DNA from: Butyrivibrio sp.
GTDB taxonomy: Bacteria; Bacillota; Clostridia; Lachnospirales; Lachnospiraceae
DNA: 64,000 nucleotides
NCBI GenBank assembly: GCA_022486625.1
Contig: JAKVKH010000002.1
Coordinates: 124,001-188,000 of the forward strand
Direction of reading: 5' to 3'
A model generated the notes under the pieces. It was not told where the DNA came from. It did not search any database and saw only the letters and a list, made by a program, of their open reading frames with translations. A program made the translations under genes and the position numbers. Shown in pieces: positions 1 to 9,596 of the stretch (position 1 is the first letter of the stretch; every line of letters begins with the position of its first letter).

Positions 1-11
1 CAGGAGGAGAA

Positions 12-1151
12 ATGCAGAAGAAGAGAGAGGCTAATTTTGAAATGCTGAGAGTGATTGCCATGATTATGGTCGTGGTGCTCCATTACCTTTCACACTCAGA
101 TTCGCTGATAGAACTCGGCGTTCCATTGAGCGCCGTAAAAATTACGGGATCGCTGATTGAATCTTTCTGCATTGTCGCGGTTAATGTCTGGGTTCTGATC
201 AGTGGGTATTTCCTGTCACAGTCCGGATTTAAACTGAAACGTATTCTGCAGATCATCTGCGAAATCTACTTTTATACAGTGGCGATATCACTGGTCATGC
301 AGGGGGTAAATGTCTACCATGTAAAATCAGGAGATACGATATTCAAGACTGTACAGTATTTTTTCCCGATTGAGTCAGAACATTACTGGTTTGCAACTTC
401 CTATGTCATGATGTATGTGCTGTCTCCGGTTCTGAACAAGGGAGTGCAGTATCTGAGCCGAAAACAGCTGAAGACAACAATTATCGGGCTGCTTCTGTGG
501 TTTTGCCTGATCAAGAGTTTTGTTCCGGTAAATTTTCCGACAGATGACTTCGGATATGGACTGAAATGGTTTCTGTGTCTGTATCTGATTGCCGCCTATA
601 TCCGTAAATATGATGTGAAGATTGTAACAGGTGCCGGCAGAAGTGCACTTTTATATGTGTTTTCCTGCGGGCTGATCTTTGTCATGACGCTGGTGTTGCA
701 GATGATCAATACCCGTTATGGCAGATTTGAATATTATTTTACTGTAACATCGCATTATAATTTTATTCTGTGTCTGACCGGTGCGCTGGGGATCTTTTCG
801 CTGTTCCGGTATCTGAAGATCAGAGAGGGCATAGCGGCAAACATAGCCAGAACGGTAGCACCGCTGACTTTTGGTGTTTATCTTTTTCATGAACATCTGG
901 AAATCAGGATCAGATGGCTGTTCTGGATGGAAAGTCTTTTCGGGAAGGTACCGACTGTTAATGTGGCAGCATTTCTGCTGCATCTGATTCTGAGTGTTGC
1001 AGTCATTTTCCTGGCTGGAATTATGATCGACTGGATCCGTACCATGTTCTTTGAATTTGTTGCCAGAAAACTGCAGGGAAGCAGGCTGTTCCGTTCTCTG
1101 AACCGCCTTGACAGAGAACTCCGGTTTCAGGAGGACAGACCGTCGGTGTGA
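12..1151 (+). CDS. Acyltransferase family 3 membrane O-acyltransferase
   Basis: This is an integral membrane acyltransferase-3 protein of 379 residues, likely to put acetyl or another short acyl group on a hydroxyl of the surface glycan, or of its lipid-linked precursor, at the membrane. The N-terminus carries the family's R-x10-H signature (R13 and H24, in an FEMLRVIAMI...VLHY context). It is followed by about ten hydrophobic segments and a charged cytoplasmic tail from about residue 345. The length is typical for the family. The start has an AGGAGG-like site a few bases upstream at the very edge of the window, so any upstream gene is unseen. The acyl donor and acceptor cannot be read from sequence. 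Confidence 0.9.
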   Translation: MQKKREANFEMLRVIAMIMVVVLHYLSHSDSLIELGVPLSAVKITGSLIESFCIVAVNVWVLISGYFLSQSGFKLKRILQIICEIYFYTVAISLVMQGVNVYHVKSGDTIFKTVQYFFPIESEHYWFATSYVMMYVLSPVLNKGVQYLSRKQLKTTIIGLLLWFCLIKSFVPVNFPTDDFGYGLKWFLCLYLIAAYIRKYDVKIVTGAGRSALLYVFSCGLIFVMTLVLQMINTRYGRFEYYFTVTSHYNFILCLTGALGIFSLFRYLKIREGIAANIARTVAPLTFGVYLFHEHLEIRIRWLFWMESLFGKVPTVNVAAFLLHLILSVAVIFLAGIMIDWIRTMFFEFVARKLQGSRLFRSLNRLDRELRFQEDRPSV

Positions 1152-1211
1152 CCGGAGCAGATATCTGATGCAAAGGTCCGGTGCGGACAGTGACAGGGGT
1201 GAGGAACGGGA

Positions 1212-2972
1212 ATGACGATCAATATGGAAAGCAGAACTTTTTTATCAGAACTGAAAAAATATCAGAAAACGCTGGAAAAATATGTTTTTCCACTGATCCT
1301 TTTTCTGTATCCGTTTATTGGTGTACGACAGGGCGTAGACATTACAGATACGACCTACAGCCTTGGTAATTTCCAGTATCAGGATAAGCTGGATCGTATG
1401 TGGATGCTGGCAACTTATCTGCCAAATGTTCTGGGGCATGCGCTGACGTTTCTGCCGGGTGGTAACACCATGCTGGGCATGAACATGTATACGACGTTTC
1501 TGATCTGCATGATTGCACTGCCGGTTTATTTTCTGCTGCAGAAATGGATGCCGGGCTGGATGATTTTTATCGGAGAATTTATTTCCATCAGTCTGTGCTG
1601 GTGTCCGCGTGTGATTCTGTATAACTACATGACATATCTGTTCCTGACGCTTGGAGTACTGTGTCTTCTGTATGCGCTGACGATCTGGAAAGGGAACGCT
1701 CTTCATTTCATACTGGCAGGTTTTTTCCTCGGACTCAATGTCATGGTCCGGTTTCCGAATGTGGTGGAGGCGGCGCTGATTCTTGCAGTGTGGTATTACG
1801 GTGCGCTGGAGGGCAAGAAGCTTTTACAGGTTGTAAGGGAAACACTGCAGTGTATGCTGGGGTATGCGATCGGAATCGGGATTCCCATGCTGCTGATTAT
1901 TGTAAGCTATGGCGCTTCGGCGTATGGAAATATGATTGCGGCTCTGTTTGGTATGACAGGCGGAGCATCTGATTATTCCATGGGTGGCATGCTGAGCTCG
2001 ATTCTGGGAGCATACGGACACACACTTTCGGTCATGGTTATTATGGTGCCGTGCGTGGCAGCAGGGGTATTGATGTTTCTGCTGAAACCGGGCAGGTATA
2101 TGGGAATCAGAAGGATTCTTTATCTCGCCGGAATTCTTGTGCTGTTTAAATATTTCTTTTCACGCGGCATTTTTACGACCAATTACTTTTATTATGACAG
2201 TATGTTTCAGGCAGCCATGATGTTCATTATACTGGCCGTTGTATTGTGTGTGCTGGGCATAAGCGGCTGGATGAACGGCAGCAGGGAAGAACGGCTGTTA
2301 TCGCTGATGGCACTGCTTCTGATTCTGATTACACCGATCGGCAGCAATAATTATACATTTCCACTGGTCAATAATCTGTTCTTTATTGCACCGGTAACGC
2401 TGTGGCTGCTGCGCAGACTGATGCAGAGAGCGGGAGGGGGACAGGTTCATTTTCCATGGAAGTCCATGATGCTTGCGGTGGTTATCCTTCTGACTGTACA
2501 GGGGACACTGTTCCATTTTCGGTATTCATTTGTAGATGGAGCAGACGGACAGGCAAGAGATACGAAGGTAACGGGAATTCCCAGGGCTGAAGGTATGATG
2601 ACAACTGCAGAAAATGCAGAGTCACTGCAGCAGCTGTATGATTTTCTGCAGAAAAACGGACTTGCGGGGCAACAGGTGATTCAGTTCGGAAAGGCGCCGG
2701 GTGTCTGTTATCTGATGAATCTGGAACCGGCGATTTCCTCTCTGTGGCCGGATCTTGACAGCAATACAGAAGAAAGCTTTGATCAGGATATGACGGAGCT
2801 TGATCCGGAGAAGCAGCCACTGGTGATCGTGCATCCGGATTTCTCCGGAGAAGTGCTTGCAGAGCGGAAGTATGATATTTTATTGGACTATATGGCCAAT
2901 TACGACTATAATAAGGTCTTCGAGAATGGTGGTTATATCGTTTATGAAGCGGATGAGAATCCGGCGGAATGA
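1212..2972 (+). CDS. Large GT-C-like membrane protein with C-terminal soluble domain
   Basis: This 586-residue polytopic protein has about eleven hydrophobic segments in residues 25-440, followed by a soluble C-terminal domain of about 145 residues. An acidic pair in the first outer loop (the DITD region near residue 49) is the usual place for catalytic acids in GT-C fold, polyprenyl-phosphate-sugar-using transferases. I cannot assign a named family. The downstream GtrA gene, 29 bases away, supports a role as the transferase of a Gtr-like side-chain decoration system working outside the membrane. The start is supported by GAGGA at 1201-1205 with a 6-base spacer. Confidence 0.75.
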   Translation: MTINMESRTFLSELKKYQKTLEKYVFPLILFLYPFIGVRQGVDITDTTYSLGNFQYQDKLDRMWMLATYLPNVLGHALTFLPGGNTMLGMNMYTTFLICMIALPVYFLLQKWMPGWMIFIGEFISISLCWCPRVILYNYMTYLFLTLGVLCLLYALTIWKGNALHFILAGFFLGLNVMVRFPNVVEAALILAVWYYGALEGKKLLQVVRETLQCMLGYAIGIGIPMLLIIVSYGASAYGNMIAALFGMTGGASDYSMGGMLSSILGAYGHTLSVMVIMVPCVAAGVLMFLLKPGRYMGIRRILYLAGILVLFKYFFSRGIFTTNYFYYDSMFQAAMMFIILAVVLCVLGISGWMNGSREERLLSLMALLLILITPIGSNNYTFPLVNNLFFIAPVTLWLLRRLMQRAGGGQVHFPWKSMMLAVVILLTVQGTLFHFRYSFVDGADGQARDTKVTGIPRAEGMMTTAENAESLQQLYDFLQKNGLAGQQVIQFGKAPGVCYLMNLEPAISSLWPDLDSNTEESFDQDMTELDPEKQPLVIVHPDFSGEVLAERKYDILLDYMANYDYNKVFENGGYIVYEADENPAE

Positions 2973-3001
2973 GAAAATGAAGAAATGAATGGAGATCCGG
3001 G

Positions 3002-3484
3002 ATGAAAAAGTTACTGGCACAGATTGCAAAATTCGGTGTGGTCGGTGTGATCTGTTTTTTTATTGACTTTGGTTTTTACACGCTTTCCAATATTGTTTTC
3101 AGAAAAACAGGGTTTGCGGCGGCATTTGAATATTATTATCTGATTGCCGGTGTGATCGGTTTTTCCATTTCCATGATCGTAAATTATCTGCTCAGTATGA
3201 AATATGTATTTGAGCGAAAGGATGACCTGAGCAGACAGAAGGAGTTCATCATCTTTTTTGTCCTCAGTCTGATCGGTATGGGAATCAATGAAATTGTTCT
3301 GTATGTCGGAATTGATCTGATCTATCAGAACTGGGCGTGGATGCGGAGCTGGATGAGCAGTGGTTTTGCGGAGACATTTTTCAAGCTTGGGGCAACCGGT
3401 ATTGTTATGATTTATAACTTTATTTCCAGAAAGATGTTCCTGGAAAAGAAGGATGATGATATCAGGGAAATGTCACAGGAGTAA
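3002..3484 (+). CDS. GtrA-family membrane protein
   Basis: This is a four-helix membrane protein of 160 residues with the GtrA pattern. A first helix follows a short KFGVVGVICFF start, and polar residues sit between helices 2 and 3 (NYLLSMKYVFE). GtrA proteins are thought to flip undecaprenyl-phosphate-linked monosaccharides across the cytoplasmic membrane for transferases that use them on the outside. Its expected partner, a GtrB-like GT2, lies 3.5 kb downstream (7009-7956) rather than next to it. An aminotransferase, a GT-C-like protein and a GNAT sit between them. Confidence 0.92.
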   Translation: MKKLLAQIAKFGVVGVICFFIDFGFYTLSNIVFRKTGFAAAFEYYYLIAGVIGFSISMIVNYLLSMKYVFERKDDLSRQKEFIIFFVLSLIGMGINEIVLYVGIDLIYQNWAWMRSWMSSGFAETFFKLGATGIVMIYNFISRKMFLEKKDDDIREMSQE

Positions 3485-3514
3485 ATAAAATCATTTATAT
3501 GCATGGAGGAAAAT

Positions 3515-4651
3515 ATGAGAATAAATTTTAATGTTCCACCCTATACAGGTAAGGAAATGGATTATATCAAAGTCTGCGTGGAGAATCAGAAGATCTGCGG
3601 AGATGGTGAATTTACAGCAAGGGATAATGAATGGATTGAGAAGAAGACCGGCGTCAGCAAGTGTCTTCTGACCACCTCCTGCACACACGCGACAGAGCTG
3701 TCTGCACTTCTTGCAGGAATCAAAGAAGGCGATGAGGTGATCATGCCTTCCTATACCTTCGTATCAACTGCCAATGCATTTGTACTGCGTGGTGCCAAGG
3801 TTGTGTTTGTGGATATCCGTCCGGATACCATGAACATTGATGAGAACCTGATTGAAGCGGCAATTACCCCCAGAACCCGTGCCATTGTGCCGGTTCATTA
3901 TGCAGGTGTCGGCTGTGAAATGGATACCATCATGGACATTGCGAGACGTCATCATCTGCTGGTGATTGAGGATGCCGCACAGGGCATTATGGCCACCTAT
4001 AAGGGCAGAGCACTCGGCTCCATTGGAGATTTTGGTAATTACAGTTTTCATGAGACCAAGAACTACAGCATGGGTGAAGGCGGTGCACTTCTTCTGCGTG
4101 ATCAGACCTATGTGGATGATGCCATTATCATCCGTGAAAAAGGTACGAATCGTACGCTTTATAAACTCGGCAAGGTGGACAAGTATTCATGGATCATGGC
4201 AGGATCTTCGTTTCTTCCAAGCGACATGAATGCAGCATATCTGTATGCACAGCTGGAAATTGCAGATCAGATCAACGATGCCAGAATGGATCACTGGAAC
4301 AGATATTACCGGGCGCTTGAACCCATGAAGGAGGCAGGCCTGATTGAACTGCCGACTGTACCGGAGTATTGTGTACACAATGCGCACATGTTCTATATCA
4401 AGGCGAAGGATTTTGAGGAGAGAGCGGGGCTGATCAGTTATCTGAGAGAGCATGACATACTTCCGGCTTCGCATTACATCCCGCTTCACAGTTCTGCGGC
4501 AGGACTGAAATACAGTACCTTCCATGGAGAGGACAGATATACGACGAAGGAAAGTGAACGTCTTCTGCGTCTTCCGATGTATTACAGTCTCACCAATGAC
4601 GACCTCGATGAAGTCGTACGGCGTGTGAAGGAATATTATCACTTCAGCTGA
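3515..4651 (+). CDS. wecE: WecE/RffA-type sugar-nucleotide aminotransferase (DegT family)
   Basis: This is a PLP-dependent aminotransferase of the DegT/DnrJ/EryC1 family, best matching dTDP-4-amino-4,6-dideoxygalactose transaminase, which converts dTDP-4-keto-6-deoxyglucose to dTDP-Fuc4N using glutamate. It has 378 residues, close to E. coli WecE. Lys182 in FHETKNYSMGEGG is the expected Schiff-base lysine and Asp153 in IEDAAQG should contact the PLP ring nitrogen. I start it at 3515 because GGAGG lies at 3505-3509 with a 5-base spacer; an ATG at 3503 would overlap that site. No RmlA or RmlB is in the window, so the dTDP-ketosugar must come from elsewhere. The GNAT at 6423 could acetylate the product. 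Confidence 0.88.
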   Translation: MRINFNVPPYTGKEMDYIKVCVENQKICGDGEFTARDNEWIEKKTGVSKCLLTTSCTHATELSALLAGIKEGDEVIMPSYTFVSTANAFVLRGAKVVFVDIRPDTMNIDENLIEAAITPRTRAIVPVHYAGVGCEMDTIMDIARRHHLLVIEDAAQGIMATYKGRALGSIGDFGNYSFHETKNYSMGEGGALLLRDQTYVDDAIIIREKGTNRTLYKLGKVDKYSWIMAGSSFLPSDMNAAYLYAQLEIADQINDARMDHWNRYYRALEPMKEAGLIELPTVPEYCVHNAHMFYIKAKDFEERAGLISYLREHDILPASHYIPLHSSAAGLKYSTFHGEDRYTTKESERLLRLPMYYSLTNDDLDEVVRRVKEYYHFS

Positions 4652-4668
4652 CCGGAAAGGGGTAAGTT

Positions 4669-6426
4669 TTGAAGAAAAGGCAGATCTCATGGAACTTTAT
4701 CATAGCGTTTCTGATCACGGCAGTCATGGCACTGACGGCGGGGCTGCTTTTTGACTTTTATTTTGATCTGAATGATGATGTCCTCATGAAGGACATTCTT
4801 TCCGGAGCCTATACGGGTACTCCGGCAGGGCATAACATACAGATGCTGTATCCGGTCAGTGCGCTGATCAGCCTGTTCTACAGGCTGTTTCAGGGTGCGG
4901 ACTGGTATGGCATTTTTTTATGTGGTGCGCAGTTCGGCTGCATCTTTCTGATCCTCTGGCGGAGTCTTGTGATGCTGCGCCGCGCGGGAGTACAGGGCAG
5001 GCAGCGGCTGCTTGTTATGCTGACGGAAGCGGTGGTGATCCTGAGCGTATTATTGCCGCATCTGGTGTATGTACAGTATACCGTGACGGCAGCACTGCTG
5101 TCAGGGACGGCGGCGTTTCTGCTTCTGACGGGAGCAGGCAGGAAAAATGATCTGGCAGCATGTATCATGATCTGGCTGGCCTATCTGATCCGTTCGGAAA
5201 TGCTCCTGCTGACGCTTCCGGTTGTGGCGGTTGCCCTTTTTATCCGCTGGCGAATGGAACAGCGCAGGGGACAGCTCAGGAAATATATTCTGCTTGGGAG
5301 CATTCTGCTTGCAGGAATCGCCGCGGGTGCACTGGCAAACCGGCTGGCTTACAGTTCACCGCAGTGGAAACAGTTTGAAAGTTTTTTTGATTACCGGACG
5401 GAGGTTTATGATTTCCAGGGAATTCCGGAGTATCAGGATAACAGAGAATTCTATGACAGCATTGGTCTTTCTGAAGATGAACAGGCGCTGCTTGTCAATT
5501 ATAATTTTGGTCTGGATCAGGAGATTGATGCAAACTGCATGGGAAAAATTGCAGCGTATGCCGCGGTGCACAATCAGGATGAAAAACCGTTTGCGGAGAA
5601 ACTGCAGGCAGCTCTGAAGGCATATATATACCGGCTGCATCATCTGGGACTGCCGCAGACCTTTGAATATCCGCAGACCGATGCGCCATGGAATCTGCTG
5701 ACTGCTGTGCTCTTTCTGGCAGCACTGGTACTGTACCTGACAGATTATGTGCGTCAGCCGGGGAGGGCGCGGTTCCGGATTATTCTGTGGGTACTTCTGC
5801 TGTTTGCTGCAGATTCCGTACTCTGGGGCTATATTCTGGTCCGCGGGCGTGATCCGATCCGTATTACCCATCCGCTCTATCTGATGGAGATGGTGGTGCT
5901 GGGCGGACTGATTCTGAAGCAGGTGCGGGGAAACGGGCAGCAGCGGATACGGAGCATTTTGGCTGTATTGCTTTTGGTGTGTGCTGCCGTGTATCTGCCG
6001 TCTGCATATCATATCACTGCGGCAGAGCAGCAGGAGAGGGCGCAGAGCAATGCGCCGTATCAGGAAATGCGGAACTACTGCAGGGCACATGCAGACAGCT
6101 TTTATTTCATGGATGTATATTCTTCCGTCAGCTATTCGGAAAAAATGTTTGCAGATGTGGATAATACGCTGGTAAATTGTGACATCATGGGCGGATGGGC
6201 ATGCAAGAGTCCGCTGCAGGCGGAAAAATTTGCCGTATACGGATTTAAGAATATGCAGAGTGCGCTCCTGCAGGAGCACGTGTATTTCATTCAATGTGCA
6301 GATGGAGACACATCCTGGATTGTGAAGTATTATCAGGCACAGGGAATACAGGTCAGTTTACAGAAAACGGACACTGTGGGCGGGAGCTTTGCGGTATATC
6401 AGATCAGGAAAGCAGAGACAAAATGA
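4669..6426 (+). CDS. Large GT-C-like membrane protein
   Basis: This is a 585-residue polytopic membrane protein. An N-terminal helix is followed by an acidic outer loop (DLNDD near residue 35), then about ten further helices, and a hydrophilic C-terminal part of about 150 residues. The acidic first loop and overall shape fit GT-C lipid-phosphate-sugar transferases, but I do not recognise a named family. The start appears to be TTG at 4669, preceded by GGAAAGGGG at about 4654-4662. Its stop overlaps the ATG of the GNAT gene (ATGA), so the two are probably translationally coupled and belong to the WecE/Gtr module. Confidence 0.75.
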   Translation: MKKRQISWNFIIAFLITAVMALTAGLLFDFYFDLNDDVLMKDILSGAYTGTPAGHNIQMLYPVSALISLFYRLFQGADWYGIFLCGAQFGCIFLILWRSLVMLRRAGVQGRQRLLVMLTEAVVILSVLLPHLVYVQYTVTAALLSGTAAFLLLTGAGRKNDLAACIMIWLAYLIRSEMLLLTLPVVAVALFIRWRMEQRRGQLRKYILLGSILLAGIAAGALANRLAYSSPQWKQFESFFDYRTEVYDFQGIPEYQDNREFYDSIGLSEDEQALLVNYNFGLDQEIDANCMGKIAAYAAVHNQDEKPFAEKLQAALKAYIYRLHHLGLPQTFEYPQTDAPWNLLTAVLFLAALVLYLTDYVRQPGRARFRIILWVLLLFAADSVLWGYILVRGRDPIRITHPLYLMEMVVLGGLILKQVRGNGQQRIRSILAVLLLVCAAVYLPSAYHITAAEQQERAQSNAPYQEMRNYCRAHADSFYFMDVYSSVSYSEKMFADVDNTLVNCDIMGGWACKSPLQAEKFAVYGFKNMQSALLQEHVYFIQCADGDTSWIVKYYQAQGIQVSLQKTDTVGGSFAVYQIRKAETK

Positions 6427-6953
6427 CAGATACAATGTGGATTACGGGGCAGAAGATTTCACTTCGCCGGATGACAAGGCAGGATACACCGCTGATTGTC
6501 AGGTGGCGCAATAATCCGCGGGTGCGCGGCAATTTCATATACAGGGAAAATTTTACACCGCAGACGCATGAGAACTGGATCAGAGATCATGTGGAAAAAG
6601 GTGATGTTGTGCAGCTGATCATCTGTGAGAACGATCCGGGACGAAGACCCGTCGGAAGCGTATACTATCGTGATATTGACCAGGCGGCGCAGACTGCGGA
6701 GTACGGAATCTTCATCGGAGAAGATGATGCGACCGGAAAGGGTTATGGCAACGAAACCGCGCAGCTGGCAACAGACTGGGCATTTTCGCAGCTTCACCTG
6801 CAGAAAATATTTCTGCGGGTATTCGCAGATAATGTACCTGCCAGGCGCAGCTATGAACATGCCGGCTTCCATAAAATACAGGATCTGCCAAACGTAACGT
6901 GCAGTGATGGCACAGAACGTGATATGATATTAATGTCTATGGAACGCGGATGA
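6423..6953 (+). CDS. GNAT-family N-acetyltransferase
   Basis: This is a 176-residue RimJ/RimL-like GNAT. The acetyl-CoA pyrophosphate loop is visible as ATGKGYGNETA near residues 100-110, followed by the amphipathic helix and a C-terminal FLRVFADNVPARRSYEHAGF segment typical of the fold. I place the start at 6423, where ATGA overlaps the preceding stop; a longer upstream reading would run 129 bases into the previous gene. Next to a WecE-like aminotransferase, the likely job is N-acetylation of the 4-amino group of a nucleotide-linked 4-amino-4,6-dideoxyhexose, the role WecD plays in enterobacterial common antigen. The substrate is inferred from context only. Confidence 0.85.
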   Translation: MTDTMWITGQKISLRRMTRQDTPLIVRWRNNPRVRGNFIYRENFTPQTHENWIRDHVEKGDVVQLIICENDPGRRPVGSVYYRDIDQAAQTAEYGIFIGEDDATGKGYGNETAQLATDWAFSQLHLQKIFLRVFADNVPARRSYEHAGFHKIQDLPNVTCSDGTERDMILMSMERG

Positions 6954-7008
6954 GTGAAGCGGGAGAAAATAAAAGAAAGGCGTCGCAGACAGCGGCGTGG
7001 GATGTGAG

Positions 7009-7956
7009 ATGCAGGATCGTCTGATCAGTTTTGTAATTCCATGTTATCGTTCAGAAAAAACAATTGAGGGTGTCATTCTTGAAATTGAGGATGCCATGCC
7101 GGTACTGATTCAATATACTTATGAAATTATTCTTGTAAATGATGGCTCTCCGGATGGCACATGGCAGAAGATCTGTGAACTGACGGGGGAACACCCGGAA
7201 GTGAAGGGATATAATCTGGCAAAGAATTTTGGGCAGCATGCAGCGCTGATGGCGGGACTTCATCAGAGCAGAGGAGATATTGTTGTCTGCCTTGATGATG
7301 ATGGACAGACACCGGCAGACGAAGTCGGCAAGCTTCTGTATGCCATTGAAAAGGGTGCAGATGTGGTTTATGCCAGATATCAGCATAAACAGCACTCCTT
7401 CTTTCGAAATCTCGGTTCTGACATGAATGAATGGATGGCACATGCGATGCTCGGAAAGCCAAAGAGTCTGTATGTCTCCAGCTATTTTGCGGCCCGCAGG
7501 TATGTGGTGGATGAAATGATCAAGTATACCGGTTCCTACCCGTATGTTATCGGGTTGGTGCTGCGTACGACCAGTAATATTGTCAATGTGGATGTGAAAC
7601 ACAGAAAAAGAGAAATAGGGGAGAGCGGTTATAATTTTGGAAAGCTTCTGTCCCTGTGGATTAATGGATTTACCGCATTCAGTATCAAGCCGCTTCGCGT
7701 GGCAACGGCGGCAGGCGGGGCTTTTGCCGTATTCGGATTTATTTATGGGATTTATACGGTCATCAAGAAATTTGTGGTGCCGAATGTTCCGCTTGGCTTC
7801 AGTGCGATGATGTCTGCGATCATGTTTATCGGCGGTATGCTGATGGTCATGGTGGGGCTTGCAGGAGAATATATCGGCCGTGCATATATTTCACTTAACA
7901 GTAATCCGCAGTTTGTAGTCAGGGAGAGTATCGGTGCAGATGCAGAAGAAAAGTGA
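7009..7956 (+). CDS. GtrB/ArnC-like family 2 glycosyltransferase with two C-terminal helices
   Basis: This is a polyprenyl-phosphate glycosyltransferase of about 315 residues. It has a GT2 catalytic domain (ISFVIPCYRSE at the N-terminus, VNDGSPDG, then CLDDDGQTP as the metal-binding acidic motif) and two C-terminal membrane helices (about residues 230-295), the layout of GtrB, ArnC and DPM synthases. It should move a sugar from a nucleotide donor to undecaprenyl phosphate on the inner face. Upstream GtrA could flip the product and the GT-C-like proteins could use it. With WecE and GNAT in between, Fuc4N or Fuc4NAc is a reasonable sugar. The start is either ATG 7009 or GTG 6997; neither has a strong ribosome site. 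Confidence 0.9.
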   Translation: MQDRLISFVIPCYRSEKTIEGVILEIEDAMPVLIQYTYEIILVNDGSPDGTWQKICELTGEHPEVKGYNLAKNFGQHAALMAGLHQSRGDIVVCLDDDGQTPADEVGKLLYAIEKGADVVYARYQHKQHSFFRNLGSDMNEWMAHAMLGKPKSLYVSSYFAARRYVVDEMIKYTGSYPYVIGLVLRTTSNIVNVDVKHRKREIGESGYNFGKLLSLWINGFTAFSIKPLRVATAAGGAFAVFGFIYGIYTVIKKFVVPNVPLGFSAMMSAIMFIGGMLMVMVGLAGEYIGRAYISLNSNPQFVVRESIGADAEEK

Positions 7957-9571
7957 CAGTTCCCGGAAAGTCTGGCTCTGGTCAGGCTTTTTTGGTATAT
8001 GCCTGTCTTTTGCCCTGGTATGGGGAGAACAGCTGGAAAAGACAGATCATGTGGCATTCGGAAGCCCTTCGCATGCGGCGGTGCTTCTTCTTTTGGCTGC
8101 AGTGATTACTGTACTGACAGCGTACAGCTGGAAATGGCTGGCGGCAGGAGCACAAAGCGATAAGAAGAACGAAGCTGCTCCCGGAGAAAACAGCAAAGCA
8201 TATGATCTGCGGGTATGGCTGGGACTGATCCTGTGCCAGATCCCTGTGCTGCTTGCAGAATATCCGGGATTTTTCGTGTATGATGCACAGACAGAGGTGA
8301 CAGAAGTATTTACCAGAACCTTTACAACACATCATCCGCTCATGCATGTGCTGCTGCTTGGCGGGATAGTCAGCGCGGTACATAAGGTGACAGGTTCCTA
8401 TAATGCAGGAATCTGTACGTACATTGTACTGCAGATGCTGTTTATGACTGCAGTGTTCACATATGTCATTCATTGTCTGCGCAGGTGGGGTGTCAGAAAG
8501 GAAATCCGCATTTTTTCCTTTTTGTTTTATGGAATATTTCCGACGATTGTCATGTATACACTCTGCTCCAGTAAGGACGGACTCTTTTCTGCATTCCTTC
8601 TGCTGATCTCGGTTCTTCTTGTGCAGCTGCAGAAAAATCCCCGGCAGTTTCTGCAGAGCAGAAAAAAAATGGCAGTATTTGCAGCCAGTGCGGTGCTGAT
8701 GATGCTGATGCGCAATAATGGATTTTACAGTTATCTGGTATTTATTCCGTTTGGAGCTGCGCTCATGCACAGATACTGGAAAAAGGTGCTTCCGCTTCTG
8801 GTAATTCCGGTAGTTGTGTATCTGATGACAAACAGTGCACTGTCTGCTGCGCTTCATGCTGAAGGCGGAGAGCATCAGGAAATGCTCACGGTGCCGATTC
8901 AGCAGCTTGCCAGAACCTGGCAGTCTCATCCGGAAGGCTTTGACGCGGAAGATGTACAGATCCTGCATACCTATCTGAGTGAAGAGGGACTCAGCCATTA
9001 TACACCGCGAATCTCGGATATTCTCAAGACTTATTTCCGTAATGCAGCATACGATGCAGATTCAGCTTCTTTCTGGCGTTTGTGGTTTAAAATGGGAAGC
9101 AAATATCCGGCGACCTATCTGAATGCCTGGTTTCTGACTTCATATGGCTACTGGTATCCCGGTGCGGTAATTAATGTGTATCAGGGAAATACGGTATTTA
9201 CCTTTACCTATACAGACAGCTCCTATTTTGGCTATGAAGTGGAAGCACCGGGGATCAGGCACAGTCTGCTGCCATTTCTGGATACATTTTACCGCAAGCT
9301 GTCCATTGAACGGTTTCAGCAGAATGTTCCGGTGGTTTCGCTTTTTTTTGCACCGGCGTTCTGGTTCTGGTGCATGATGTGGATGGCGGGATATCGGATG
9401 GCCTGTGTAAACGATGTACAGGAACGGCTGCTGTTGTGGACATTGCCGGTAATTCTGACATGGCTGACGGTGCTTCTGGGTCCGACATATCTGGTGCGGT
9501 ATGCAGTGATTCTGTGGTATGTTGTACCACTTGCCATGGCGGTGCTGCAGGCGGAAAAATACCGGATTTGA
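7934..9571 (+). CDS. DUF6020-like polytopic membrane protein (copy 1)
   Basis: This is a membrane protein of about 545 residues with roughly twelve helices, resembling the family named DUF6020. It has an EYPGFFVYDAQ motif near residue 114 and a THHPLMH motif about 25 residues later, in the first outer loop where GT-C enzymes keep catalytic residues. A larger outer loop follows (residues 300-410). The start is GTG 7934, seven bases after AGGGAG at 7921-7926, giving a 23-base overlap with the GtrB-like gene; ATG 7940 is the alternative. A paralogue lies at 58774-60552. Function is unproven; extracytoplasmic sugar transfer is my inference. Confidence 0.8.
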   Translation: MQMQKKSDSSRKVWLWSGFFGICLSFALVWGEQLEKTDHVAFGSPSHAAVLLLLAAVITVLTAYSWKWLAAGAQSDKKNEAAPGENSKAYDLRVWLGLILCQIPVLLAEYPGFFVYDAQTEVTEVFTRTFTTHHPLMHVLLLGGIVSAVHKVTGSYNAGICTYIVLQMLFMTAVFTYVIHCLRRWGVRKEIRIFSFLFYGIFPTIVMYTLCSSKDGLFSAFLLLISVLLVQLQKNPRQFLQSRKKMAVFAASAVLMMLMRNNGFYSYLVFIPFGAALMHRYWKKVLPLLVIPVVVYLMTNSALSAALHAEGGEHQEMLTVPIQQLARTWQSHPEGFDAEDVQILHTYLSEEGLSHYTPRISDILKTYFRNAAYDADSASFWRLWFKMGSKYPATYLNAWFLTSYGYWYPGAVINVYQGNTVFTFTYTDSSYFGYEVEAPGIRHSLLPFLDTFYRKLSIERFQQNVPVVSLFFAPAFWFWCMMWMAGYRMACVNDVQERLLLWTLPVILTWLTVLLGPTYLVRYAVILWYVVPLAMAVLQAEKYRI

Positions 9572-9596
9572 AGAACTTTTTCAGTTATGCTATACT
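9568..9596 (+). promoter_or_regulatory. Sigma-70-type promoter with extended -10
   Basis: The -35 box is TTGAAG (9568-9573), followed by a 17-base spacer and the -10 box TATACT (9591-9596), which is preceded by TG at 9588-9589 (extended -10). Transcription would begin near 9603, about 34 bases before the ATG at 9637. The -35 box overlaps the stop codon of the preceding gene. This is one of the clearest promoters in the window and probably serves the polymerase and Pgl-like genes that follow. Confidence 0.65.

Noticed and set aside
1176..1188. GC-rich hairpin GTCCG-GTG-CGGAC between the first two genes
   Set aside because: The stem is short with a three-base loop and no following T tract, so it is not a credible terminator.
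5356..6294. Long minus-strand open frames here and at 7982-8998 and 17148-18128
   Set aside because: They lie wholly opposite well-supported genes, give cysteine-, histidine- and arginine-rich products without domains, and have no ribosome sites. They are codon-bias shadows.
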